From: a virus
Direction: 5' to 3' (one strand)
Length of the DNA stretch: 43,294 nt
IMG/VR virus record: IMGVR_UViG_3300044961_000036
Location: 1-43,294 of that record
Made by a program: the position numbers and the translations under genes. The first letter of the stretch is position 1, and each line of letters begins with the position of its first letter. Of the stretch, positions 1 through 8,555 are shown in pieces. The notes under the pieces were generated by a model. It was not told the DNA's origin and did not search any database. It was given only the letters and a program-made list of their open reading frames with translations.

Positions 1-2968
1 TGAGAATCATATCACGCGCCGTTTCATTCTCTTTGCGTAAAAAGTTCCAGAAGTCGGCCTGCCTCCCTGCGTCCAGGTACTTCCCGATCACAGCGCCAGC
101 GTCCGGCGGGATCTCGCCAGTCTCTACGCGCCGCCACATACTATCGGTCAAATTGGCAAGCCCCAAGCCATCGCTCGCCACGCGGCCTTCGATGTCCAAG
201 CGATTCATGTCAAATAGCTTGGGGTCCATCTTGACCTCGCGCATGATACGCGCCGCGTCCATCGCGGTTCCTTTGTCGTCGGCAATGTTAATGAGAGCCC
301 CAATGATACGAGCCTCCGCAGGGCTGTCGGCACGGATGTATTTGACCAGCACGTCTTTTTGCCCGACACGCTTGGCAAGTGCCAAACGATGATGCCCATT
401 AATGACTACGTTTTCTTTGCGCACCGGGTCATACCACAATGAAATGACACCGGCCTTGTCTTCATCCCATTGCTTCACGCCTTTCAGCGCTTCGCCCGTC
501 CCCGATTCCATATCGGTGATCGCTTTGTACTGGAAGTCTTCTGGGTGAACTGCAATATCGGCGACCGGAACCCTGGCCGCCTTGTAAGGCTCTGCATATG
601 GCGTGCTTTTGCTGCCTGGCACGCCGCCGACGCCCGCTACATTTTCAGCGGCCTCGGCCCGGACTGCTTTAAGTTCTTCGCCCCGGTTACGCGCGATATC
701 CTGCGCCTGCAATTCAGCATCGCTTCGTTCGTCTTCGCCGAACATGCTCATGGTCCGGTCGTCGCGCAATGGTTGCTCGCCGTCAGTTTTTTCCGCAATT
801 CCCACAGGCTTTTCCACTGGCTCTGATTTCAGCTTCACCGTCCCAGGCTCTTCGACCTTGGAATCATCCCCGGAAGGCTTGACCTCTTTGGCTGGAGTAA
901 GCTTGGCGAGTTTGCCACCAGCATCCGGTATTTTTGGTTTGGCCGCCGTCTCCATCGGAGTCGGCTCCGTGACTTTCATCTTCGCGCTACCCTTCATCGG
1001 CTCGGGCAATATCGCACGCGCCAGCGGCGGCGCAATTTCGGAAGGCGGCCCAACATCTTCCGGCGTCTTCTTTACTTGCTTGGGTATTGGGATCTCTTGT
1101 CCCTTGAGGCGAGCGGATTGGCCCGACTCCATAGGTTTGGGCTCCGGCGCTTTCATGCCGGTTTGTGCCGCCTTAGGCTTTGGCATAACTACGCCCGCCA
1201 TCGGAGGAACGCTATCCGGCAACGGCTCAGGCGCTGGTCTTCTCGGCGGTGGCTCTGGCACAGCAATTTCCCGACCTTGAAACGTTGCGCGGCGCGGCGC
1301 GATGGGTTCGACGGTGCCTTGCAGTAGACGTGCTTCCGGCGTGGCCGGTCGAGGCATGATGACTTCCGTAGCCATCGGCGGGACGTTTTGCGGCAAAGTG
1401 ACAGGCTCCGGCGGCGGCGCGGGCTCCGGCAATGGGATGCGTCCGCCCTGAATCTGCGCCTCTGGCCGGACGGGAATCGCCTCTGCGCCGGTCGCCCGGA
1501 TGCCCGGCGCTGGACGTGCGGGCGCTGGGCCAACGGCCCCGGCCATCGGAGGAACGCTATCCGGCAACGGCCCCGGCGTCTCCGGCGGCGGAGGGGCTGC
1601 CATGCGTTGCAGGTCGCCTTCCGGCACTCCCATCAACACGCTTGCTGATTCCAATGCGGTCGAAGGTCGCTCCGGCGGCGCATCGGGTACTTTCGCATTG
1701 CGAAGCGCCTGTCGAGCTTGCAGGCTTTGCTTCAGCCGGTCTTGATCCGCCCGGCGGGTTTCAGTCTGGACACGTTGGGTCAGCGCCGTCTCAGCCTGAG
1801 TCGCGGCATCGACCACGGCCTGATATTCCGGCGTTCCCGGAACGAGTGTATCGAGCGTGTCGATTGCCTTGGCAATGACACCTTCAGCCGCCGCGACATC
1901 CATCGTCGCCGCGTTCTGGACAATTGGCGCAAGCTCTTGGACTATTGCGTCCGCCTGCGGCCTGCGGGCTTGAATCTTCGATCCCGCCACCCCTCCAGGC
2001 ACAGCCGCCGCCGCGCCTTGGACGACACCTTCGACCACGCCTTCCTGAAGGCTGCGATTTGGGTCGAACGTCTGCTGTGCAATCAAATTGGACAAGCCAG
2101 CCTGCGCCACGTTGGTAGCGGGCTCCGCCACAGCGGTACGAGCAACCGTGGCTCCACGCGATCCGCCGCCGAACATGCCCATTTTCGCCCCGGCTGCACC
2201 CAAAGCGGCATTCTGCACAAAGTCCATCCCGGCGGCCTTAAGCGCCGTTGCATCATCGGCACCAGACGCCTTGGCTTGCGCATACGTGTTGGCCGCCGCC
2301 TGCACGCCGCCCACGCCACCGGCAACGATGGCAGGCGCATTGCTCTGAGCGAATTTGGCGGCGGTCCCTGTCACCAAACCGCGCTTGATGGCCTGATCGA
2401 TAGCGGCTTTTGTGACGCCACCGGAGGCGATCATAGTCAGCAAGTTGCCCATGCCTTCCCCGGCGGTCTGAGCCCACCAGGAAGGATCGGTGAACACTTC
2501 CGCGCCACGCTGGGCAAATCCGCCGACGCGGTTTTCCCCCTGCTGGCCGTAGATTTCACGCCCCAGGGTTTCCGCCGTTCCGGTATATTCTTGCCCAAGC
2601 TTCTGCAAGCCTTCGATGCCGGTAACATCGCCCGCAAGTTGCGCAAGACCGCCAATAGTGCCCATCGTGCCCTGAACGACACCGGACACCGCGCCACGCG
2701 CCAATGAAGACAATACGCCCGGCTTTTCAGGCGGATTTACTGGAGCTACAGGAGCCGCACCACCGGCAGACTGCTTGGCATAATACGGCTTGACTTCCGT
2801 ATTCCATTGATCCCATAGCTGTGCCTTAACCTCTTTGGGCAGAGGCGTGCTATCCAGATACGATGTCAATTCCTGCGAACTTTTAGACGCATAGAACTTA
2901 TCGTATAAGGTTGCTTTGCCTGTATCATCGAGAGGCGTTCCCTTTATCAGTTCAGTAGTGTCAGCCAT
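1..2968 (-). CDS. Polyvalent virion protein with ParB/DdrB-like domain (3' part missing)
   Basis: An open frame of 989 codons begins with ATG at 2968 (TAATG overlap with the preceding stop) and runs off the left edge without a stop, so the C-terminus is missing. Residues about 85-330 are Gly/Ala-rich, amphipathic and helical, as in phage ejection proteins. Residues about 430-720 are Pro-rich with four imperfect repeats around LPDSVPPMAG. Residues about 790-880 look like a ParB-superfamily fold, with VINGHHRLALAKR at about 855-867, followed by a helical region (ARIIGALINIADDKGTAMDA). This pairing is known from the DdrB-like ParB domain of polyvalent proteins, large multidomain phage and plasmid proteins thought to enter the new host with the DNA. 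Its place at the end of the ejection-protein run fits that. In known relatives helicase, methylase or peptidase domains often follow, but here they would lie outside the window. The domain call is from motif memory. Confidence 0.75.
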   Translation of the reverse strand, partial: MADTTELIKGTPLDDTGKATLYDKFYASKSSQELTSYLDSTPLPKEVKAQLWDQWNTEVKPYYAKQSAGGAAPVAPVNPPEKPGVLSSLARGAVSGVVQGTMGTIGGLAQLAGDVTGIEGLQKLGQEYTGTAETLGREIYGQQGENRVGGFAQRGAEVFTDPSWWAQTAGEGMGNLLTMIASGGVTKAAIDQAIKRGLVTGTAAKFAQSNAPAIVAGGVGGVQAAANTYAQAKASGADDATALKAAGMDFVQNAALGAAGAKMGMFGGGSRGATVARTAVAEPATNVAQAGLSNLIAQQTFDPNRSLQEGVVEGVVQGAAAAVPGGVAGSKIQARRPQADAIVQELAPIVQNAATMDVAAAEGVIAKAIDTLDTLVPGTPEYQAVVDAATQAETALTQRVQTETRRADQDRLKQSLQARQALRNAKVPDAPPERPSTALESASVLMGVPEGDLQRMAAPPPPETPGPLPDSVPPMAGAVGPAPARPAPGIRATGAEAIPVRPEAQIQGGRIPLPEPAPPPEPVTLPQNVPPMATEVIMPRPATPEARLLQGTVEPIAPRRATFQGREIAVPEPPPRRPAPEPLPDSVPPMAGVVMPKPKAAQTGMKAPEPKPMESGQSARLKGQEIPIPKQVKKTPEDVGPPSEIAPPLARAILPEPMKGSAKMKVTEPTPMETAAKPKIPDAGGKLAKLTPAKEVKPSGDDSKVEEPGTVKLKSEPVEKPVGIAEKTDGEQPLRDDRTMSMFGEDERSDAELQAQDIARNRGEELKAVRAEAAENVAGVGGVPGSKSTPYAEPYKAARVPVADIAVHPEDFQYKAITDMESGTGEALKGVKQWDEDKAGVISLWYDPVRKENVVINGHHRLALAKRVGQKDVLVKYIRADSPAEARIIGALINIADDKGTAMDAARIMREVKMDPKLFDMNRLDIEGRVASDGLGLANLTDSMWRRVETGEIPPDAGAVIGKYLDAGRQADFWNFLRKENETARDMIL
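1197..1225. repeat. 29-bp exact direct repeat, copy 1
   Basis: This 29-base stretch is identical to 1542-1570. Both copies encode the same in-frame LPDSVPPMAG-type segment of the Pro-rich linker in the polyvalent protein. A degenerate third copy lies near 1373-1392. The exact identity suggests recent internal duplication or slippage. Confidence 0.85.
1542..1570. repeat. 29-bp exact direct repeat, copy 2
   Basis: Second exact copy of the sequence at 1197-1225, 345 bases away. That distance is a multiple of three, so recombination between the copies would delete 115 codons and keep the frame. Confidence 0.85.
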
Positions 2969-4845
2969 TACCGATACGGATTCCTCTCTGGTTTTTCTGG
3001 AGGCGCTTGCGTAGGAGGCACTTGAGTAACTGCCCCATACGGATTTTCGCGGGCTTTCAGAAGGTCGATTTTGACTTTACCGGCAGGCAAAGTTTGCCCG
3101 GATTCCAGTGCTTCCAGGTTCTTTGCTTCACCCGTCTCCGCCGCCTGATTAAATCGCGCCAAGTTAAAGCCAGCCTGCCGGACGATATTCTGCAAGCGCG
3201 TATTTGGCTTAATCCCACGTTGATGCAGCTTAATCGCCAGCGTGCTAAGCACCCCAGGAAGCTGTAATAGACGTGTTGCCAGTGTGATCGTGTTGTAGAC
3301 CGTGTTGGCACCACTAACCGCACCACGAGCGGCATACACGTCACGCGAGTCTACGACGCCCGACTTCTTGCCACGCAGCGTATCGATGGAATTCATGATG
3401 TCGATAAGATCGCGCTGCTCCATGCCGATTTCAGCCAAAGACGGATCGATCTTATTCAATTCTCCTACAAGTTCGCGGCGGGCCATTTCGTCGCCGCGAA
3501 GCGTACTACGAATCTCATATGGAGACATCGGGCTGCTCTGCGCCACGCGATTCAAGGGCTGCTGTAAATCAGCCGTCAATGCCCTGCGCAAATCAAGTGC
3601 TTGCTCTGGCGACATAGGAAGATACTGCAAGGGCCTGCCTTGAGCATCCCGAACAACATTTCCAGCCGCATCCCTGCCAACAAGATTGTTATCCTCTAGC
3701 CACCTATCGATATTTTTGAAAATAACATCACTTTGCTGCCTCCCAGACATTGTTCTACGCATAGATACAAGCTCGTTTTCGATGCGATTAACCATATCTT
3801 GCGTATTGATAGACGCGCCGCCCTGTTGAGCGTTCGCCACGATGTCGTCAACTTGCTTAGTGAGTTCTTTGATTCGCTTTTCGGCGCGTGCCCGGCTCGG
3901 AACCACTTCAGCATCTCCTACCAGCCTGCGCAACGGATTCATCTTCGTGCTTTCATCCTGTTTGGCGACGACAATGCCGTGCTCCAGGCCGGTATCGGCC
4001 ACCGAAGCGAGTCGGCTAGGATCGCGGAATCCAACGTCAAGCGCCGTTTTGTACGCAGCACGCGCTATGTCTTTGCGAAACGGAATCACTGACTTCCCCG
4101 CCGCCGCTACGGCATTGAACGGATCAACGGCGCTTGCCATACGGTTGGCCTGAGTTGCGACTTGCGCCGCTTTCATTCCAGCAGCGCCCTTCGATGCCAA
4201 TTGCACGCCTCGGGCTGCCGCGCCCACGCCGGTCGCTACAGTCGCGATGTCTGCCGCCACAGAGGCTGGATCTTCGATGATTGCCCGGCTGAAGCCATCC
4301 AGGCTACCGTATCTTTGCTTGTAGTCAGCGGAGAGTGCATCCCAAATTTCGCCGATGGTCGGGAACGCCGCATCCTTGCGAGCTTGCGCCTCTTCGGCTA
4401 AAACAGCTTGATAGTTCGGATCGTTGCGGTCCAAACCTTGGCGCGTTTGCGTAAGGAATTGATGCCGCATCCGGGCTTGGCTCTTGTCGATGGGCAATTT
4501 GGCAAGATCGGGCAGTGCGCTTACGACCTGATACACCTGATTGCCCACACTGGAAACGATGTTTGCGCCAAGTTTGGCGGGCGCTCGAAGATAGCCCCAG
4601 CCGCCTTCGGCAATGTCTTGACCAATACTTTCCCGCGTAAATGCCGCCGGATTCGTCTGCCGCGCCGGAGGATCATCTGGGACCATCTCATATTGGTCGC
4701 CATAATCCCTAGTAATCGCACGCAGCATATTGGCGTTCGACATCGCCTTGTAAGTATCCGGCAAATCTGGAGATTCGCGGAACTTCTTTGCCGCTTCAAA
4801 TTCAGTCAATACATTGCCAGTCGTGAGGCTTTTGACTTTGGGCAT
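2968..4845 (-). CDS. Putative internal virion (ejection) protein, 625 aa
   Basis: Starts at ATG 4845 by a TAATG overlap with the upstream gene and ends in the TAATG that starts the polyvalent protein, so translation is probably coupled. The protein is mostly helical. An Ala/Gly-rich hydrophobic stretch lies at about 185-240 (SVAADIATVATGVGAAARG). A charged coiled-coil region at about 310-370 includes RAEKRIKELTKQVDDIVANA, and a second hydrophobic helix lies near 530-550. No enzymatic motif is visible. Size, composition and position after the tailspike and before the polyvalent protein match podoviral internal virion proteins that leave the capsid with the DNA. The role is inferred from context only. 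Confidence 0.5.
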   Translation of the reverse strand: MPKVKSLTTGNVLTEFEAAKKFRESPDLPDTYKAMSNANMLRAITRDYGDQYEMVPDDPPARQTNPAAFTRESIGQDIAEGGWGYLRAPAKLGANIVSSVGNQVYQVVSALPDLAKLPIDKSQARMRHQFLTQTRQGLDRNDPNYQAVLAEEAQARKDAAFPTIGEIWDALSADYKQRYGSLDGFSRAIIEDPASVAADIATVATGVGAAARGVQLASKGAAGMKAAQVATQANRMASAVDPFNAVAAAGKSVIPFRKDIARAAYKTALDVGFRDPSRLASVADTGLEHGIVVAKQDESTKMNPLRRLVGDAEVVPSRARAEKRIKELTKQVDDIVANAQQGGASINTQDMVNRIENELVSMRRTMSGRQQSDVIFKNIDRWLEDNNLVGRDAAGNVVRDAQGRPLQYLPMSPEQALDLRRALTADLQQPLNRVAQSSPMSPYEIRSTLRGDEMARRELVGELNKIDPSLAEIGMEQRDLIDIMNSIDTLRGKKSGVVDSRDVYAARGAVSGANTVYNTITLATRLLQLPGVLSTLAIKLHQRGIKPNTRLQNIVRQAGFNLARFNQAAETGEAKNLEALESGQTLPAGKVKIDLLKARENPYGAVTQVPPTQAPPEKPERNPYR

Positions 4846-7034
4846 TAGAAGGCCCTCAACTGTCTCCCAGGCTGAGCGGGCGCTGGAGCCGTGGGTTGAG
4901 CCGGAGCCGCGCCTGCACCGTCAGGGGTGGGCTGCGGAACGCGAATCACCCAAGGATTGACGCGCTGCTTGGCCTGAGGCGAATTCGGATCTATTGGCGG
5001 AGTTGCGTTGTTTGCTGGAGCCGGGCGCGGGTTTGGCCTCGACGGCGGCGTTGCGGATTTGACGCGACGTTCCGCCTCAACCTGCTGCACAACTTCAGGG
5101 AACTGCTCACGGAAAACTTGAATGGCCGGGAAACTGTCCAGTGTAGTAGGCAAACCAGCGGCTTGGCCCATCTTGACGTAGGATTCGGCTTTCTTCTCGG
5201 CGTTCTTATAACCGATCTTGGCGGCGACTTCCATAACATGCAAAAACTTCTGCATATCCTGAGGGGTCATGCGCGTATTCCCACGCCCCGCAAGCTCTCC
5301 TTTCAGACGGTTAAAGTTATAGTTGACGTAGCCTAGAGTCTTTGCTGCTTCATCGAATTCCGATGGACGAACAACCGAGTTAGGGTCTTGCATTTTGGCA
5401 AACGCTGTCAAAATGGCCGAATGGACTTGAGCCGTATCATATTGGCTAGGATTCGTTAGCGCCATTTCAATCATATTTTTCGCCCGCCCGAGCGAATCGG
5501 CAACCGCAATGAAGCCTTTGCCCGTTGGCGAAGAATCGAACGCCTTGTCTAGGCTAAGGCCAAAATTGAGCCTCTGCATCTGCTGTCCAAATTGACGCAT
5601 GGCGTTGGCGTTCGATGCTGCGCTTTCACGGTCGGCCTTCCGGCTTGCGGCGGCCTCTTGCATCGAGATGAATTGATTGATAAACCCAAGAGCCTTGTCG
5701 AATTGCCCGCGATCAATTTGCGAGTCCGCCGTCCCCAGCAAGCGGTCGGCATCCAATTGCTTAATGACGCCTGCGTCACGAGCCCCCTGCAAAATGGTTC
5801 GCACAAGTTGCTTGTTGGACGCGATATCTTCCGGGTCGGGGGGACCGCCGCCCTTAGGCACGTCCTTGCTGAGATTGGACGGATCAACACGCTGCCCGGA
5901 CTGCGGGTCGTAGATGCCGTCCCACTGGCCCAGTTTGTCTTGCACCACCATGAGCGTAACCGGCTGCTTGGTAGTCGGGTCATAGAAGGTTTCAAACGTT
6001 GAGCGGCCCGTCATTTTCGCCTGCTCAAGCTGTTGTTTGGTGGGCTGCGGAGCCGCCAGCGGTCGAAGTGTTACGCCACCGGAACGAAACAGCTGTCCGG
6101 CTGCCGGAGACGGTGGAGTAGTCGCTGCCATGCTTGGCGGAGTCGGAGGCGGTTGCGTAGCCGCCCGCGCAGCGGCAATCATGGGTCCAGCCCCGATCAT
6201 AGTCGCCGAAGCAGATACTGGGTCCAACTGCGCCATCCCCTGCTGGAATTGCTGCTGCTGCGCTTGCTGCTCGGCCTGCTGCTGAGACTGGCGCATCTGC
6301 TTGAAGTTGTCGATGGCGCGAAGCCGAAGAATTTGCTCTTCTGTCGTGCGAGGCTGCCCGGCGAACACCAATCGAGCGTCTTGCGTGGGATCGAGCCCGG
6401 CATTTTGCGCGGCCTCGTAGGCTTGCCGGAAATTTGCGTCTTGCAGCGCATCGTTGAGCGTGGTGTAGGGGCCCGCCTCGCCCATCTTCATGATCTGGCT
6501 GTAAGCATCGCCAAGTTGCTTACGCGCCATTTCGCGACGATTCTTGATGCTGTATTCGGGATTTGTACGAAGCTCTGAAGTTAGCCGGAAAAATTCATTC
6601 GGATCGCTCTGCGCGGCCTTGTCTTGTACTTGGCCGCCAGTGAGGCCCTGAGCAAATTGATTGATAAATCCCACAATGGGATTCTTCTTTGCGCCTTTAG
6701 CTGTGTTTGTCGCAAGCGCATTGCCGATGTACTGCTGATAAGCGCGACGAGCTTGCTCCTTCGCTTCGGGAGCAATGTTCTCGTCTGCCATGATGGCATT
6801 CAGGTCCGCTTCCGCCAGTTTGACATTGCGGATCAGTGCGTTTTCCTGCTGCTGCATCTTTTGCAATTTGGACTGCCGGAATCCCTCCAGAAATGACGTA
6901 GCAAACATCCCCAGGGCCGTCCCTTCGCCTTCATTGCCGGTCGGTTGAAGGCGTTGAACGGTAGGCTGTTCATACGGCGATGCAAAAGGGCCAAGAATAT
7001 CTTGGCTGCGTGGGGGTGTGAACATGTTTCCCAT
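4845..7034 (-). CDS. Putative internal virion protein, 729 aa
   Basis: Begins at ATG 7034 in a TAATG overlap; a strong AGGAGG lies about 12 bases upstream, and a second ATG lies three codons in. Residues about 50-130 are helical with a possible coiled coil (FLEGFRQSKLQKMQQQENAL). A glutamine-rich stretch lies at about 245-265, a Pro/Ala-rich linker at about 280-320, a helical middle follows, and the tail is rich in Pro, Ala and Gln (about 665-729). The gene sits in the run GNAT-like protein, 186 aa, 729 aa, 625 aa, polyvalent protein. Podoviruses place their ejection proteins here, so a virion core or ejectosome role is likely but not shown by any motif. Confidence 0.5.
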   Translation of the reverse strand: MGNMFTPPRSQDILGPFASPYEQPTVQRLQPTGNEGEGTALGMFATSFLEGFRQSKLQKMQQQENALIRNVKLAEADLNAIMADENIAPEAKEQARRAYQQYIGNALATNTAKGAKKNPIVGFINQFAQGLTGGQVQDKAAQSDPNEFFRLTSELRTNPEYSIKNRREMARKQLGDAYSQIMKMGEAGPYTTLNDALQDANFRQAYEAAQNAGLDPTQDARLVFAGQPRTTEEQILRLRAIDNFKQMRQSQQQAEQQAQQQQFQQGMAQLDPVSASATMIGAGPMIAAARAATQPPPTPPSMAATTPPSPAAGQLFRSGGVTLRPLAAPQPTKQQLEQAKMTGRSTFETFYDPTTKQPVTLMVVQDKLGQWDGIYDPQSGQRVDPSNLSKDVPKGGGPPDPEDIASNKQLVRTILQGARDAGVIKQLDADRLLGTADSQIDRGQFDKALGFINQFISMQEAAASRKADRESAASNANAMRQFGQQMQRLNFGLSLDKAFDSSPTGKGFIAVADSLGRAKNMIEMALTNPSQYDTAQVHSAILTAFAKMQDPNSVVRPSEFDEAAKTLGYVNYNFNRLKGELAGRGNTRMTPQDMQKFLHVMEVAAKIGYKNAEKKAESYVKMGQAAGLPTTLDSFPAIQVFREQFPEVVQQVEAERRVKSATPPSRPNPRPAPANNATPPIDPNSPQAKQRVNPWVIRVPQPTPDGAGAAPAQPTAPAPAQPGRQLRAF

Positions 7035-7594
7035 TATTTACCAAACCCTCCTGCCGCCATTCCGGCAAAGTTGAATAAGTTGCTAACCAAACCAAGCGAT
7101 TGAGCGCGGCGTTGCGCCTCTAATTGCTGCTGATTGCTCATCGCATTTATGCCGCCGGACAACGCGCCGGTTGCGCCTTGTAACAAACCCTGTCCAACTC
7201 CAGCATTTTCAGTCCCCAAGGCCGCCAAGTTAGCAGGAGCCTGAAGATACGCTTTGCGAATGAAATCGTAAATGGAACTCGTCTTGCCACGATTGACTTC
7301 GGCCAGTGCAAAGTCGCGACTCGCGCCCGTAAGCGTATTGCGAACTTGGTTGGCCTGCGCCTGAGCTTCGGCTTCGATTTGGCCGAACACTGGCGAAGCG
7401 GCGGTTCGGATGGCGTTCATGTTACCACTGGCGAGCGCCTTTTGCTGATCGATGAACGGCTGGCGAAGTTCGTTGCGCTGAGCCAGTTCTTGTGTGCCCT
7501 GTGTTTGCTGGGTTTTCGCAATGCTCAAAAGGTCCGACGTTGTTTTGTCTTGTTGCTGTTCGAGTTGCTTTTGACGATTGCTCTTGCCGCTCAT
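7034..7594 (-). CDS. Putative internal virion protein, 186 aa
   Basis: Starts at ATG 7594 and ends at 7034, with TAATG overlaps at both ends. The N-terminal third is hydrophilic and Gln-rich (RQKQLEQQQDKTTSD). The middle is a long Ala/Gln-rich helix (FGQIEAEAQAQANQVRNTL). The C-terminus turns glycine-rich and hydrophobic (SLGLVSNLFNFAGMAAGGFG), like a membrane-active tail. Small proteins of this kind next to larger ejection proteins occur in T7-like and P22-like phages. I do not recognise a specific family, and the ejection role is an inference from position and composition. Confidence 0.45.
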   Translation of the reverse strand: MSGKSNRQKQLEQQQDKTTSDLLSIAKTQQTQGTQELAQRNELRQPFIDQQKALASGNMNAIRTAASPVFGQIEAEAQAQANQVRNTLTGASRDFALAEVNRGKTSSIYDFIRKAYLQAPANLAALGTENAGVGQGLLQGATGALSGGINAMSNQQQLEAQRRAQSLGLVSNLFNFAGMAAGGFGK

Positions 7595-8268
7595 TATTCA
7601 CCTGCCACTTTTACATTCTGCACCATATCTGCAACTTGTTCCACTTTCTCTTCAATGGTCCCAAGCCGATTCCAATGTCTCTGCGTGAGACTCACCAAAT
7701 GACCCCGATGGCTGCTGCCACGCCGCCCAAAGAAGCCGGGCATCGGTGCGCTCACTTCAAAGCCGAGTTGACCCGCAAACCACACGCTCCGGCGATTATC
7801 GACGTGGATGAACGAATACAGCGTGCTCAAGCCAATCGTTTCCCGAAACGCCCATTCAATCGCCATGCGTGCGAACAAGAATGAATACTCGCGGTAGCCA
7901 GGTAGAATTGCAAACGCCATTTCTCCAGCCCACTTGTCATCCGAGATCATTCTGGAATCTTCGATCCAGGATGCACCGGCTATTTCGGCTTTCCCATCCG
8001 CCCCATTTATCACAAACATCACCGCCGGACGCATCAATGAATCGGCCGTTCGCTGCTTTACCCAATCAGCCCAATCTTGCGTTGCCGGATAAAGCTTTTC
8101 GGCCATCTGCGCATGAAAGTTGTCAGCAAGATATTGGGCAACATTATCCGGTATGCAACCAACACAATACAGATCGTTGTAACGATACGCATAAGCAAAT
8201 TCATCCTTGCTCATCCGTTCGTATTGAATTACTGGCGGTCGAGTAATCGAATTATTTCGTTTGCCCAT
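7594..8268 (-). CDS. GNAT-fold acetyltransferase-like phage protein
   Basis: 224 residues from ATG 8268. The start overlaps the end of the upstream gene by 40 bases but has an ideal GGAGG seven bases before it, so I keep it. Residues about 80-190 carry a GNAT-like pattern: a beta strand with AEIAGASWIEDSR, a strand and helix around WAGEMAFAILPGYREYSFLF, then AIEWAFRETIGLSTLYSFI and NRRSVWFAGQLGFEVSAP, the usual C-terminal 'neighbouring residues, old partner, new position' block. The acetyl-CoA loop (Q/RxxGxG/A) is not clearly preserved. GNAT-like proteins are common in podoviral tail and internal-virion regions, sometimes as structural rather than catalytic proteins. Fold call moderate, activity unknown. 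Confidence 0.55.
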   Translation of the reverse strand: MGKRNNSITRPPVIQYERMSKDEFAYAYRYNDLYCVGCIPDNVAQYLADNFHAQMAEKLYPATQDWADWVKQRTADSLMRPAVMFVINGADGKAEIAGASWIEDSRMISDDKWAGEMAFAILPGYREYSFLFARMAIEWAFRETIGLSTLYSFIHVDNRRSVWFAGQLGFEVSAPMPGFFGRRGSSHRGHLVSLTQRHWNRLGTIEEKVEQVADMVQNVKVAGE

Positions 8269-8555
8269 ACGGCATCCTCCATGCTGTAAGTTGGATAGTT
8301 CTGCAAAAATTTAACCAATCGCCTGCCTTCCTCTGCGGCCAATTCGACAATCAGAGGCTCGCATTCTTTGGCGGAATTCTTGATAACTATTCGACCGTCG
8401 TTCATGATTGCGCTGTACTGCGATATCTCTTCCTTGGATGGAGCAATCTTATTATTGATGTCCCCCAAAACTAACATTTCTGCGAGCGTTCCGCTTGCCA
8501 TCCTCAGCATGTAATGCAAGGATATTCGCGTGTTCATGAATAGTTGTAGTTTCAT
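8229..8555 (-). CDS. Hypothetical protein, 108 aa
   Basis: I place the start at ATG 8555, which overlaps the tailspike stop as ATGA; an in-frame ATG at 8576 would overlap more and has no ribosome binding site. The protein begins MKLQLFMNTRISL, has a helical middle and a C-terminal segment LVKFLQNYPTYSMEDAVWAN. There is no signal peptide, membrane span or recognised domain. It lies between the tailspike and the GNAT-like protein and is probably translated by coupling to the tailspike. Function unknown. Confidence 0.6.
   Translation of the reverse strand: MKLQLFMNTRISLHYMLRMASGTLAEMLVLGDINNKIAPSKEEISQYSAIMNDGRIVIKNSAKECEPLIVELAAEEGRRLVKFLQNYPTYSMEDAVWANEIIRLLDRQ

Noticed and set aside
1718-2707. 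Plus-strand open frame of 329 codons near the left edge
   Set aside because: It lies antisense to the open 989-codon frame that has a good start, domain motifs and gene-order support; the product has shadow-like composition.
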